Source of the DNA: Mesotaenium endlicherianum
Lineage: Eukaryota > Streptophyta > Zygnematophyceae > Zygnematales > Mesotaeniaceae
DNA length: 64,000 bases
Direction: 5' to 3'
NCBI GenBank assembly: GCA_009602735.1
Contig: WELA01002099.1
Span: 182,134-246,133 of the forward strand
Below, piece after piece: positions 11,046-21,699 of this stretch; positions within the stretch are counted from its first letter, which is position 1, and the number at the start of each line of letters is the position of its first letter. The position numbers were made by a program, and so were the translations under genes. The notes beneath the pieces are model-generated. The model worked only from the letters and a program-made list of their open reading frames with translations, did not search any database and was not told the origin of the DNA.

Positions 11046-13532
11046 TTAGGAGGGAGATGTCCCTGAGGCTCTATACTCAGGGGAGCCAAATCTCCTCCTG
11101 TCTTGGGGTCTTCTGAAGCCTGTCAGCGAGGGAGGTTCCGTGTAAGGACCCGGCGGAGAACGCAGTAACTGGGCTGTTTCCTCCTGCACAGTCTGAAACT
11201 GAAGGGAGGCAGCCTCCTCTTGGGCAGCCCTCAAACTGACAGGTACGTAAACCGGCATCCCAGAAGGATGTTGCATGACATGAGCCAAGGGTACATGCCC
11301 TCTCTGCGAGGGAGATGCTGGCAGGCCTCTGGCTATCTCCCGAGCAGCCCTCCTGTCTGCCCTGTCTGACTGGGTCACCTTGCCTGGAGATGGGGTCTGT
11401 CTTCTGGCAGTCCCCAGCCAAGTGATATCCTCCTCTTCAGCGAGCTGCTGCAGGGCCGACTCAGTCTTCTCCCTTACAGGGGATGTGGCAGGCGTCAGGA
11501 TCACGGCGGGGCTAGTGTCCTCCTCCTCGCCTTCCTCCTCGTCTTCCTCTGACTCCTCCTCCTCGCCGTCCCCGGGTTCCTCTGAGACTTCTGGGGTCTC
11601 CTCTGTCAGCTGCTCCAGCTCTTCCCGAAAAAAAGAATATCCTACTGACCTTCCTCTTTTGGGTGCTGGTGGGGGCTGCTGAGTCCGGACCGCATAGAGG
11701 TCCTTTTCCCCCTGCTTACTTGCCCATTTGGCATAAGTGTGCTTCCCTTTGGAGAACGAGTCTCGGGCCTTGCTCCTGTCCCCCTGCATTTCTTGGCTCA
11801 TGCAGTCTCTGACTCCATCCAATCTTGGGTCCCAAGCCGCAATGTGAGGGGGCAATACTATGTTCCCCTTTAGGTCTGTCAGGAAATCCTCATCCGTCGC
11901 CTTGTCATTCTGCTGGTCCCTCATGTTGATGGTCATCCACCGCCAATCAGTGGGCTTTTGGAAGAAGGCAGGGTCTGTCCTTTTAAGAGTACAAGGGTAC
12001 CAGTGCCCTGCAAAGTCCAGCTGACTGGTTTCCCTGGCCAAGAATTCCCAGCTCCTTCTCTCCACCTCATTATACAGGGCCTTGAACCTGTTATGGGGTG
12101 TTGAGTCCTTGAAGCTGTCCGCGTCCATGGGGATCATCCTGATGACCCTATCTTCCCCCAAGATACCAGGAATCGAGACAGCCCCTGCTTCGTTCACCTG
12201 AGCCATTGCCTTGGCCTCTCTGACCGTATATCCTACCATCCTGGCGCAATCGTGGTAGAGGAGGAGCCCCGTGCTGACCTCTATATACTTGTCCTCAGCC
12301 TGGTCTCCTTTAATTGCATTGTAGGAACCGTGGGGCTTTTTGACAATCTTAGACACCAAAGCATTACGCTGGCGCTTGTGATTGAACTGCTGCTGATCCC
12401 AGGCATAAGGATCCTGGATCAAGTCAGCCAATTTCTCGTACTTCTTCTCAGCGAAATGACTAGAGACTTCGGATTTCAAGCCATACCTGAAGTATGCTAT
12501 CCTATACCGTTCTGGCAAGTCTTGCTGCTTCATCATGTTCTCCTGGAACTTTTGAGCAAACTCAGCAACTGAAGTCGTCTGCTTCAGTGTCAGGGAGATC
12601 ATCGCGTAGATAGCTTTCTCCTGCTAGTTGATGACATCAAATTTCTCATGCAACTTATCGACAAACTCTGCCCACGTAGGGTCACCGAGTTGCCGAGCCT
12701 TACGCGCTCCTTTCCAGTGAAGCCACCAGTCTGCGGCACTGCCTTTCAATAGCGCACCGGTGTGCCTGACCTTCTCGTAATCTTGCAGTTCTGGGTAGTT
12801 CTCCAGCCACTGCTCAACATCCGCGAGAAACTTGATCAGGTAATATTTTCTGTTTCCCTCAGGATCATATTCCTGGGGAGGTTTCGGCTTGGGCTTACTA
12901 GGCCCTCGGCCACCACCACCAGTGGTGTGAGACCCCAGTTGGTCTCTGTCCCGCAGTAGGGACATTATGATTCTTTTGTCCTCCTGCTGGGACTGATACA
13001 TGGTCGCCATTTGCGACTGCATCTGAACAAACAATGCTCCCAAGTCTACACTCTTGGGTGGTAGTCTAGCAAATGCAGCAGTAGCATTGGCATCTACTCG
13101 CTGAGTAGTGTCCTCAACTGTCCCTCTCGCTCCTGCAGCAGCAATTCCTGCCGCATTCAGCCGGTCACGTATTTGACCTAGGGGTACATTGAGTTGTACA
13201 GCAGGAGGTGGGTTCAGAACATTGGCCCTTGGTGCCATGAGTTCTTCATCAACGCGCTCGTCAGCTGGCTGTCTTTCCCTCCTTTCTGTATCTTCAACGG
13301 CCTTTGCTAATTGTTCAATTTCTAGTCTGGCTCTCTCCTCCTCAGCTTGCTGTGCTGCGACTGCGGCTATAGCAGCTGCCTCATCTGCAGCCTCTCTAGC
13401 TGCAGTATCTGCCACTGCTTCAGAATGGGTACGGGTTCTCGCTACATAACTTTCCGCCTGGTTTTTGACATTCTCGTTATCCTGGTTCTCCATGTCTCGG
13501 GAGTTGCTAGTTTGAGACCTTGTCCTTACCAT
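11046..13532 (-). pseudogene. A2 Gag fused to an unknown C-terminal domain
   Basis: The minus-strand frame opens at ATG 13532 (MVRTRSQTSN) and runs in one phase to the stop at 11046, about 828 codons. It is broken by a single TAG at 12621-12623, where other copies have CAG. Residues 1 to about 410 are ordinary family A Gag: an acidic alanine-rich N-terminus, then the retrotransposon-gag core. At GDQAED (about 12290) the similarity stops. A foreign region of roughly 415 residues follows, first a compact part with many W, Y, D and R residues (for example RSWEFLARETSQLDFAGHWY), then a Glu/Asp-rich and a Pro/Gln/Ser-rich tail. I do not recognise it; it has no zinc knuckle, DSGA or polymerase motif. 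The one stop makes it a near-intact pseudogene, unless the stop is read through. Confidence 0.85.
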
Positions 13533-13553
13533 ACGAAGAAGACTGTGATAACT

Positions 13554-13565
13554 GCTCCGATACGA
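13554..13565 (-). other. Primer-binding site of A2
   Basis: On the minus strand, next to the 5' LTR, it reads TCGTATCGGAGC, a one-base variant of the TGGTATCGGAGC in A5 and B1. It is of the initiator methionine tRNA type. Confidence 0.7.
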
Positions 13566-13566
13566 C

Positions 13567-14286
13567 TGAAATAAATCGACTTACCAAATAGGCGATTAAC
13601 AATTAATAAAGATCTTTATATCAGCAAGTAATCTTTATGGATTTTCCGTTAATTGATTAAACGGCAAGAGGACAACACACTAGCAGTGAACAACAATTGT
13701 AAATCAAATGCAAGTAAACTAGCATCAACAATGCAATCAGTAAACTCATGCATAAGCAAGGCTAGAAGACAGTGCGTATCAATGGCTTCTCGCCTTGGAT
13801 TCAGAGTTCTCTCAGTAAGCTGTACAAGAGAGTTGGCGTCGTTTCCGAATGCCGAAATTGAGAGCAATCCTTAGCATATGTACATGGAATGAGTTTACTG
13901 TTCAACGGTCAGTGCGATGGCACCGCCTACCCGGGAGTTAATCACGTTGGTAGGACCTCGGTTAACCAAATCCACCGCCATCTCCCATCATCCCGAATCG
14001 CCATCCATCATAGGGATGTCATCTGGCCATTCATCTAGCATACCACACTTAGATGCATATCGAGGCAGTTCGCTGCTACCGAGTACGGAAGTCAGCTGGC
14101 TGTCAAAGAATGTGTCAACAAGCTGACTTAAGTTGACTTCAGCCTGCTACTTCCGGCCGAGTCATGAAACTGATATTGAATATGAAGTCCAGCAGACTGA
14201 TTACTAACTAGAGTTCAGCAGGCTGAACTTAATTAACTATTATATTTAAATGAATATCATATCAACTAATATACTGATTCATTACA
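13567..14286 (-). repeat. A2 5' LTR
   Basis: A 720-bp LTR-A. It differs from 10241-10960 at about 14 sites, and the target duplication ATTGA follows it. Confidence 0.92.
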
Positions 14287-15858
14287 ATTGAGTGGCTGTT
14301 TTGTTAGAATTGCTTTAGACTGCATACCCATTAGACGTTGTTGCCCGTCAGGATGAAATCCGAGGCCTGGAGCACCAACCTGGAGAAACCCTATGATGCT
14401 CAGACACCGGTTTAGCAAACAAATTCAAAATACAGGTCTATTCTTAGGGGTGAATGATGCTTGCTTCCATTACATGCGAGGTATGCCAATCCTCCAGGAT
14501 AAGCTGCAACAGCAATTTGCACTATCCGATCCAACTAAATGCACGTTGGTCCAAATCCGCGCATGGGCGAAACAACTAGAGATGGTGGCAGCAGCGATTG
14601 CCTCATGACGTCATTTCACTAGATCATTATCCTTGTCCGCTCATGTTGTTTTGGTACAGCCTACTCTGACTATCCTGATGGGAGCCGCTCCAGCTTCAGC
14701 ACCTAAGCGAGTTATTTGCGATCACTGCAAGCGACGAGGTCACTCTTTGCCAGACTGGTACCAGTTGTATCCGCACAAAGCCCCTGTCAGATGGGTCTAC
14801 CGCGCGCCAAGGACAACTCTTACGTCGAGTGCTCCGGTTGTACCAGCTGCGGTCGCCCAGATGCCACCCCTACTACCACCACTCCAGGTCGGTTCTTCCT
14901 ACTTGGAAGGGGCACAAGGAGCAGGCCAAGCCGTCTAGCCAGCCGCTCCTGGTACAATGCCTGGTCCGGCCCACCCAGCCAACGAGTTCTACGTCCGGCA
15001 GCAGCTTGCAACTCTCGAGGCAAGTCTACAAGACATGCATTGGCGCGTTGGGTCCCAGCCGGATCCAGTCAGCTACGTGGGGCTCCACCCTCAGCCATGG
15101 GCATACCCAGATAGGCCCTTTCCATACCCTCGTCCACCCGACTTTGCATGCTGTGTGTCAGACGAAGTTGGTGCATCTGGTGGGGAGCCAGGGTTGGCTG
15201 TTCAAACTCGGCGAGTGTCTTGTGTAAAAACTAACGCGTCGATTTGGCCTACCCCGCTAGGTCCGGACCACGGACGTCCTCTGGGTAGGCCCACTCAACA
15301 GTTTTCTTGTTCTTTTGAGTATTTCGGTGCCGACATGGATCCGCCTTTGGTTGGTATCAGTGCTACGTCTCTCTCCATGCGCATGGGTGGGGGGAGCGCA
15401 GGTATCCTCCACATTACGCCAGTCAAATTTCCGGCAGCACAAGCCCATGCACATGCGATTTGTGATAGTCTATAAGCAAGTGCGTCGAACAAAAATTGCT
15501 CCTACCACCTTCCTACGCCCAGATGGTAGCAAACCTGTCCAAAGCATTCCTTGCCACAAGCTGCACCGATGTGGCACCTACTATGGCTACCATTTTGGTC
15601 CTCCAAATGGACTCGATTCCAATTTCCCTTTCTGATTACTCTGCTGATTCTTGGACAGCGACTGTTTCGTATGATATGCCCTACATCGTTACGTCTATTT
15701 TAAGGGAAGTGCGCTACGCTGCATTCACCATGGGGCTTCGCTCCGCTTACAATACACTACCTGGTCCTGTCACAAAAAGTACCGTGTCTCTTGCACCTCC
15801 AAAGGTGGTTGATCCACGTGTGCCGCCTGTCGTGCCTGCTAGCGCGTCCAAATCTTGA
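14287..15858 (+). pseudogene. Element D gag, C-terminal part with zinc-knuckle remnant
   Basis: D sequence resumes after A2. Plus-strand frames at 14393-14608 (ending in LVQIRAWAKQLEMVAAAIAS), 14633-14938, 14957-15475 and 15496-15858 carry a Gag-like helical segment and then CDHCKRRGHSLPDW. The latter fits a CX2CX4H zinc knuckle whose last cysteine is replaced by tryptophan. Long proline/serine-rich linkers follow. The frames are interrupted by stops and shifts, so the protein is not intact. Coding-strand composition is pyrimidine-rich and unlike the purine-rich family A and B genes. Confidence 0.6.
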
Positions 15859-16049
15859 TTCATTCCACCACCTCCAGATCAGCTGGTCACCCTGCTGGCG
15901 TTCCTCACTGCGTTGCCTGTTCTTTCTGTGGCTCAGTTAGTACAGGTGCAAGCCCACATCACTTGTGAGTTCGCCCGGCGCTATTTTGACGAAGCATCGA
16001 CTTCCTCGTCCATGCCTGAGCTCACCCGTACCAACACCGCAACTTTCAG

Positions 16050-16643
16050 ATGGGGGAGGACGTCGACGCACCACGCGAGGAGAATGCTGCCGTCCTATCG
16101 TCGTTCCTGCTCGCTCAAGACATGACCGCCTTGTCAACCTCAATCGTCACCGCTCTCCCGCCTCTAGCTCTTCCTACCCCGGGTAAGCTTTCACTTGCCG
16201 CTCCCGCGTTCATGCCCACTTCTGGTTTGCAGGTTCCTTTCAAGTATGAGCCGACAACTTCTTTCCTCAGTCCAACAGCTCAACAGTCACCATTCCCACA
16301 AAACACCGTGCTAAACAACCGCCATGCGTGCTTTTTGATTGCGGGTCTAGCACCTCAAGTAGTTATCCTGAATATTGGGGCCCAACCGGTTTTGCTTGGG
16401 GCTGTCATGTGCAAGCACCCAGGTCTCTCTCCTGCTGATTTAGAACCTTGTCCAAATCCAGTTTCAACAGCCATGTCAGCTGATAACCATATTGCATTTC
16501 AAACGCGTAGACGCTTACCAATCACCCTTAATTCACACACCTCCGCCGCTGTCACCCTCTACGCCCAGTGTATGGTTACTAAATCTACTTCCTATGACGT
16601 CCTCCTTGGCCAAGAGTTCAACTTCCTCACGGGTCTTACATAG
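16050..16643 (+). pseudogene. Element D retropepsin-like protease
   Basis: This 197-codon open frame holds an aspartic-protease signature in its second half: VVILNIGAQPVLLG at the catalytic loop and YDVLLGQEF near the C-terminus, the usual retropepsin layout. The expected catalytic aspartate is asparagine (AAT for GAT), so the enzyme is probably dead. The N-terminal half is a variable linker. The frame ends at TAG 16641. The same phase resumes after two stops (16641 and 16698) and becomes the methyltransferase, which suggests one ancestral polyprotein. Confidence 0.7.
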
Positions 16644-16700
16644 ATTCGTGGCACGGATACTCTACATACCGCCTATCAAGCAGCAGAATTACACGTCTGA

Positions 16701-17906
16701 TATCTCCCAATTATCTTCACTCATTCTAACTCTACCGTTCCTATCGCTTATACCGTCCACTCTGAACCTTCGTCAACTGCCACCCAAACCAAGATCAAGT
16801 TAGCTTCAGACCAGCCCATCGCTCCACTTGCTGGTTCCCCACTTCCTCCTCTGCCGCTTCCTCCCTCGTGCGCTCCAGCTCTCCACACCAGCCCTATTAG
16901 TTGGTCTTCCTCTCCCGCCGATTTAGTCGTACTGGATCTCTTCGCAGGTCTGTCTACCGCCGTTGCAGCGTTGCTCCTGCTCCTCAGTGGCCATACCATC
17001 GCTCACTGTTATTATTGCGATAGCGATCCTCAAGCTCGCCTAGGTAGCTCCTTCCACCTCCAACAGCTCTCCCATCACTTCCCAACTTGGTTTCCTCCCT
17101 CCGCCTATACTACCGCTTATCAAGCTCTTCCCCAAGACATCCGTTTTATCCAATCCAACTACATTCTCGCTATAGGACCCGTCGACCTTCTCATTGGTGA
17201 TTGGGAGTGCCAGGGGCACTCACGTGCCGGTAAGGGTCTCGGCCTAGGGGACCCACGCTCCCAGTTATGCTTTGAACTAGTACAAGTCTTACATTGTATT
17301 CAGACCAGTCAGACCGTTCCTGTTGCCTACCTATTTGAGAATGTTTATTCCAAAGACGACCCTCGAGTAGCTGTATGCCACAACTTTCTCACCATTCTCT
17401 CCATTCTTGGGCCTTGTGTCGTGCTCAATGTCGCCGCCGTGGGGTCCTATGCCCATCATTCTTGCGCCTTTTGGCAAAAATTTGTCACTGACGAGATCTT
17501 ACGCGCTCCACTTCATCGTATTCACGCCGCCCCACCCAGTCTCCGCCTCGCAAATATTTTAGCACCTCACCGCTGCCCAACGGAAGTTCAAACAGCCAAT
17601 CACGCTTTGTTTTGTCGGGTTAATCTGCCAGGGTTTTTGCGTGCAGCATTTCCTACCCTAGTCAATCGACCTTCTTTGTATGGCTTTCGCAACTTCGGTC
17701 CCGGCATGTTGTTTGATGCTCTCACCAGCACTCACGTCAAACCCGATGCGTCCGAACGAGAGCGAGCTTTAGGTTTCTTGCCTAATGCCACTGCCTCCCC
17801 GCATCTCATCGACACCCGTTGCTGTTAGCTTCTAGGTCGAGTCATGGATATACACGCTCTTAGTTGGCTTTTCACTATCCTCCCTGCTCTTAACTCTACC
17901 CAACCC
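16701..17906 (+). pseudogene. Cytosine-5 DNA methyltransferase domain in retroelement D
   Basis: The frame is open from 16701 to TAG 17826-17828 and, read on in the same phase, shows the last motif after that stop. Motifs appear in canonical order. Motif I is VLDLFAGLSTAV (Asp-Leu-Phe-Ala-Gly at 16935-16949), the S-adenosylmethionine loop, followed by YCDSDPQAR. Motif IV is GDWECQGHSRAGKG, with the nucleophile Cys at 17208-17210; the usual Pro before it is Glu. Motif VI is FENV (17334-17345). A motif VIII-like AHHSCAFW follows, where basic residues are usual, then ERERALGFLPNATA. Motif X, LLGRVMDIHALSWL, lies after the TAG, which probably replaced CAG or CGA. The domain is about 320 residues. 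It lies between protease and RT on the same strand, so it is part of the element. Family knowledge: such enzymes methylate cytosine in DNA; CG methylation was shown for retroelement versions in other lineages. This copy is likely inactive. Confidence 0.85.
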
Positions 17907-18350
17907 CACTCTTTCCACATTATACATGCCTGTCACGCTAAGGTTTTTACTTGGGGGGGGGGTAGGTTTGTAGCTTCTAATTAGCAACTAGCGATTTCAC
18001 CTTCGTCCTCACCCAACCCTGTCGCCCTCGTACCCACGTGGGATCTAGGGTCACAATTGACGAAGGATGAGGCCACCCAATTTCTCACCATGCTCACGCA
18101 CAAGGAGGATTGTTTTGCACGCACCATACTGGAGCTAGGGTTATGTACTATCTCTCAGATGACCATAGAATTCACTGTCATAGAGCCCATCTTTAAGCGC
18201 CCATACCAACACAGTATAGTAGAACGCAATATTATCGAGGCTAAATGCGCAAAATTGCTTCAAGCCGGGCTCATCGAAGAGTCTATGTTCGACTTTGCAG
18301 CCCCTACAGTTATGCCAGCTAAGAAAAATCTGGACGGGAACTATATTGAG
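17907..18350 (+). pseudogene. Element D linker and N-terminal reverse transcriptase fragment
   Basis: After a non-coding or decayed linker (with a G-run near 17947), the frame from about 18057 encodes the start of a Ty3-type RT: FKRPYQHSIVERNIIEAKC followed by LLQAGLIEE and APTVMPAKKNLDG. These match the conserved start of the RT domain, where the primer-grip N-terminus and the VKKKDG loop occur. At about 18345-18354 the sequence changes, in frame, to family B. The catalytic YxDD part of D's RT is therefore missing from the window. Confidence 0.75.
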
Positions 18351-20336
18351 AAACTCACGGATCTACTCAAGAAGGACAAGCCATACGTTTGGACCAAGAA
18401 AGAGGAGGAAGCATTCCAACAACTGAAGCAAAGATTGACGACATCCCCGGTGCTTACACTCCCAAGTCCAAACCTTGATTGGCCCTTCCACGTCATCACC
18501 GATGCATCTGCTTATGCAATAAGAGCAATCTTGCTTCAAGACCAAGGCAAGGGATTGCAGCCCATTGCCTATGAGTTCAGGAAGCTGAATCCAGCCCAGC
18601 AAAATTTTACAACCACGGAGCGAGAGGCATTGGCGATTATACATGCCTTGAAGGTTTGGCGCTGCTACGTTGAAGGACGCAAGGTGCTGGTCACTACGGA
18701 CCACGAGGCGTTGAAGCACCTCCAGACGCAGCCGTATCTCTCAAGAAGACAAGCAAGATGGAGTGGATACTTGCAACAATGCAACATCACAATTCAGTAC
18801 CAGTCCGGCAAGACAAACCCGGCTAACCCCCTTCCAAGACTGCAATGAAACGCAGTGATGACATCCCTGAAGACAGATCTGGGAGCTCATTTTTCAACCG
18901 CCTATGAAAAAGACCCTTACTACAAGAACTGAGAAGCAGCCTTGGACTCATACAAGAAGCAAGAAGGCAATTATTAGGTGAGGCAAGACACGGGCCAGAG
19001 ATGTGTTCCTGATGACTTAGACCTCCGGCTCTTGCTCATATGAGAAGCACACGACAACCCTCTTGGAGGACACTTTGGGATACTCAAGACCACACGCGTT
19101 GTAGCCAGGACTTATTGCTGGCCTGGCATGTCTAAGAAAGTCAAGGAGTACTGCAGGAGCTGTGACACATGCCAAAGAGTCATGCCATCATCATAAAAGG
19201 CGGGAGGACTCCTCCAACCACCACCAATTCTAAAAAGGCAATGGACGGACATCTCGATGGACCTTATCGTGGACCTGCCTGTGACACCTCGAGGCCATAA
19301 TGCAATACTAACGGTGGTGGACAGACTCATCAAGATGGCTCATTTCATTCCCACGATGACTAAGGCTACAGCACCACAGCTTGCAAGACTCATCTTTGAC
19401 AACATCTTCCGACTCCATGGACTACCATCAAAAATTGTGTCGGATAGAGATCCAAGATTCACAAGCCATTTCTGGAAAAATCTCTTCAAGAACTTGGGTA
19501 CATCGCTGGATATGTCTGCTGCCTACCACCCGCAATCAGATGGGCAAACAGAGCGCATGAATCGTACCCTAAGGACCTCTCTAAAGGCGTACGTGTCTAC
19601 TCTGGAGCAAGGCTGGGACATGTACTAGACCCCCTTGGAGTTTGCCTACAATAACATGACGCAGGCCTCTATTCAAGAGTCTCCATTCTTCCTCAACTAT
19701 GGCTTCCATCCGACCACGCCATTGAGCTTCACGGCTAGCCATGATAATGTACCTGCAGTCACAAATTTTTTGGAGACAGCAAAAGCAGCCCTTGCAACTG
19801 CGAAGAAGACTCTACAACACGCGCAAGATGCTCAAGCAAGAGTCGCAAACAGGTCCAGAAGAGAAATTACGTACAGAGTGGGTGACAACGTGTTACTATC
19901 ATCCAAGAATATTTCCCTGAACAACAAGCCTGCCGGCAGCAAGTTCTCTCCCAAGTATTTGGGACCCTTCAAAATTATCCAGCAAGTCAACCCCGTTGCT
20001 TTCAAGCTAGATTTTCCCCAGACTATGCACATCGACCCCGTATTCTATGCTTCCCTCTTCAAGCCATATGTGCAACCGGGCAACAAGTTCCCAGGACGAG
20101 TGACAACCCCACCAGTCCCAATAATTGTGGATGATCATTTGGAGTACAAAGTGGAAGGTATTTTGGCTGTGAGAAATTTCAGGAGACAGCAGCAATACTT
20201 GATCAAGTGGAAAGGACATCCAAATTCTGAGAATAGTTGGATGGCGGCGCACTACCTTGACAAAGTTCAGAGAAAGTTGAGACGGTTCCATGTCGTCAAC
20301 TCCCATCTTGGGCCAGCCCAAAAGTCTCTCTACTAG
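18351..20336 (+). pseudogene. B2 pol 3' part: RT end, RNase H, integrase, chromodomain
   Basis: This matches the B1 pol closely. The order is the RT-RNase H connection ([13 protein letters not shown]), RNase H (18430-18848, with HVITDASAYAIRAILLQ and [10 protein letters not shown]), the integrase zinc-binding region with several stops (18849-19256), the integrase core (19257-19628 and 19635 on, with MDLIVDLPVTPRGHN and the QTERMNR glutamate) and a C-terminal chromodomain (about 20130-20300, containing YLIKWKGHPNSENSW). A TTG-to-TAG change near 19628 splits the integrase. The frame 18057-18848 begins in D and ends in B, so this copy is chimeric. The chromodomain marks family B as a chromovirus. 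Confidence 0.88.
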
Positions 20337-21195
20337 AAGCCAGAAGATTTCAGGGAGGCAGCCTACCACCATCAAGAAGCACCAAAAGACCACTTGGAGA
20401 CGGCCTGCAAGAACCAAAACGAGGAAAAATTGATATTAGACATTCTTCTCTTCTCGCAATTTTTGAATAGACAACTAAAACTGCTATTTTCGATAGGTAT
20501 CAGATGCTCATTATTTTCTGAAATTTTACCTAGCTAAATTCCATGAGTAGCTGGTCCTTTAGAGCCCAAGTTTGCTCAATTTGGAGCACTGGTGAGAGAG
20601 ATATGATCCTCTGAGTAGAAGGGGGTCAGGCTGCTGGCATTATTAGGGCAGAATATGCCTTCTGACATTGCGCCCTCCCCTGAACTTGGAATGCTCTGAA
20701 ACTCAAGACTATGGAAGAAGACCTTATTGCGCCCATTTAGAGCTAAACTTTGCAAAATTTGGAGAAGTATGATATTCAAAAATTCCTGCACAAATTTGGA
20801 GGAGTACTCACTCTCTTTGCTCTCGACAACACTCCAAAAGTTGGAATGCTCTCAAATTCAGTGACCTGGTAGATTTCTTTGACGCGCTCCATTTGACATT
20901 AGAATTTTTAGGTTTTGGAGCAATTATGTGGACGCTATGAGCTTTTGAATTTATGGCAGATTTTGGGCCAATTTGTACTATTTTCCTTATCGTCAAGGAG
21001 TAGGCTAGCCAATAAGGTCACACCAACCACGACCTTGCCTAGTTTACCTTACATGTGTAGCACCTGGCTTGGTTGTCTTTGAATAATCCTCTGCACATGT
21101 GTGGCACCCAACTTGCAGCTGTTGACTAGTCTGCTCCACATGTGTAAGCCCTGACTTGACGCGTCGAGACGTCGCTTTTTTTGTCGGGGGAGTGA
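20337..21195 (+). other. B2 3' untranslated region with tandem repeat and polypurine tract
   Basis: Non-coding. It matches the region between the chromodomain and 3' LTR of B1 (35426-34658). Three units starting at 21051, 21095 and 21138 each begin ACATGTGT and repeat with a 43-44 bp period. TCGGGGGAGTGA at 21184-21195 abuts the LTR start and is the polypurine tract. Confidence 0.75.
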
Positions 21196-21699
21196 TGTAG
21201 TGATTTGAGTTATAATATATTAGTTTGCGTATATTTTAATGCTTTGGAATATATTTGGAGTAGTATTGTGTGAATTCGAGTGTGAATAGATACTCTAATG
21301 ACTTGATTCATGTTCTTTGAACCTTCTAAGGCATTTTCAAAGAAAGAGGAAGGACCTAGAAAAACTCCATGTGGCAAAAGTCAAATGTGCCATTTTTAGG
21401 TCAAAAGGACATGTGTACATTATTCTAGAAAGAGGTGGCAAGTTTTGGGATGTGTTGGGTGCCGACACATTAACATGCACCTTCGTAGAAATTTCTCATG
21501 TAGCAAGTATATAAACAAGAGCTAGAACATAGAAAGGGCATTCCAAAATCACTCTTGTACTGGCCAAATTCCAGAAATATATTAACTTTCAAGAAGTCAC
21601 CTCTCTTCTAAAAAGCTACCACTTGTGTTCAAAGATCCTTGTCTTGAATAGATAAAGTATTGTGTTTTACTGAGGTCCTTATCTATCAGTTTCACTACA
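21196..21699 (+). repeat. Family B LTR following B2
   Basis: An LTR of 504 bp in plus orientation, TGTAGTG...CACTACA. It is the 3' LTR of B2, yet it is followed at once by a mutated primer site and the start of family B gag, as if it were also a 5' LTR. A TATATAAA box lies at 21508-21515, suitable for the U3 promoter. Confidence 0.9.
21508..21515 (+). promoter_or_regulatory. TATA box of LTR-B
   Basis: TATATAAA within AAGTATATAAACAAG. It is conserved in all four LTR-B copies of the window, which supports a promoter role. Confidence 0.6.

Larger units (their letters stand above)
10241..14286 (-). mobile_element. Element A2: family A derivative with pol replaced
   Basis: A structurally complete LTR element of 4,046 bp. 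It has two 720-bp LTRs (10241-10960, 13567-14286), a PBS at 13554-13565, a purine tract beside the 3' LTR and a perfect 5-bp target duplication ATTGA (10236-10240 and 14287-14291). The LTRs differ at about 14 positions by eye (about 2 percent), so insertion is fairly recent. Family A gag is present, but the zinc knuckle, protease, RT, RNase H, integrase and chromodomain are absent. In their place is about 1.25 kb of unrelated open frame. It must borrow enzymes from full family A members. It split element D's gag. Confidence 0.92.
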
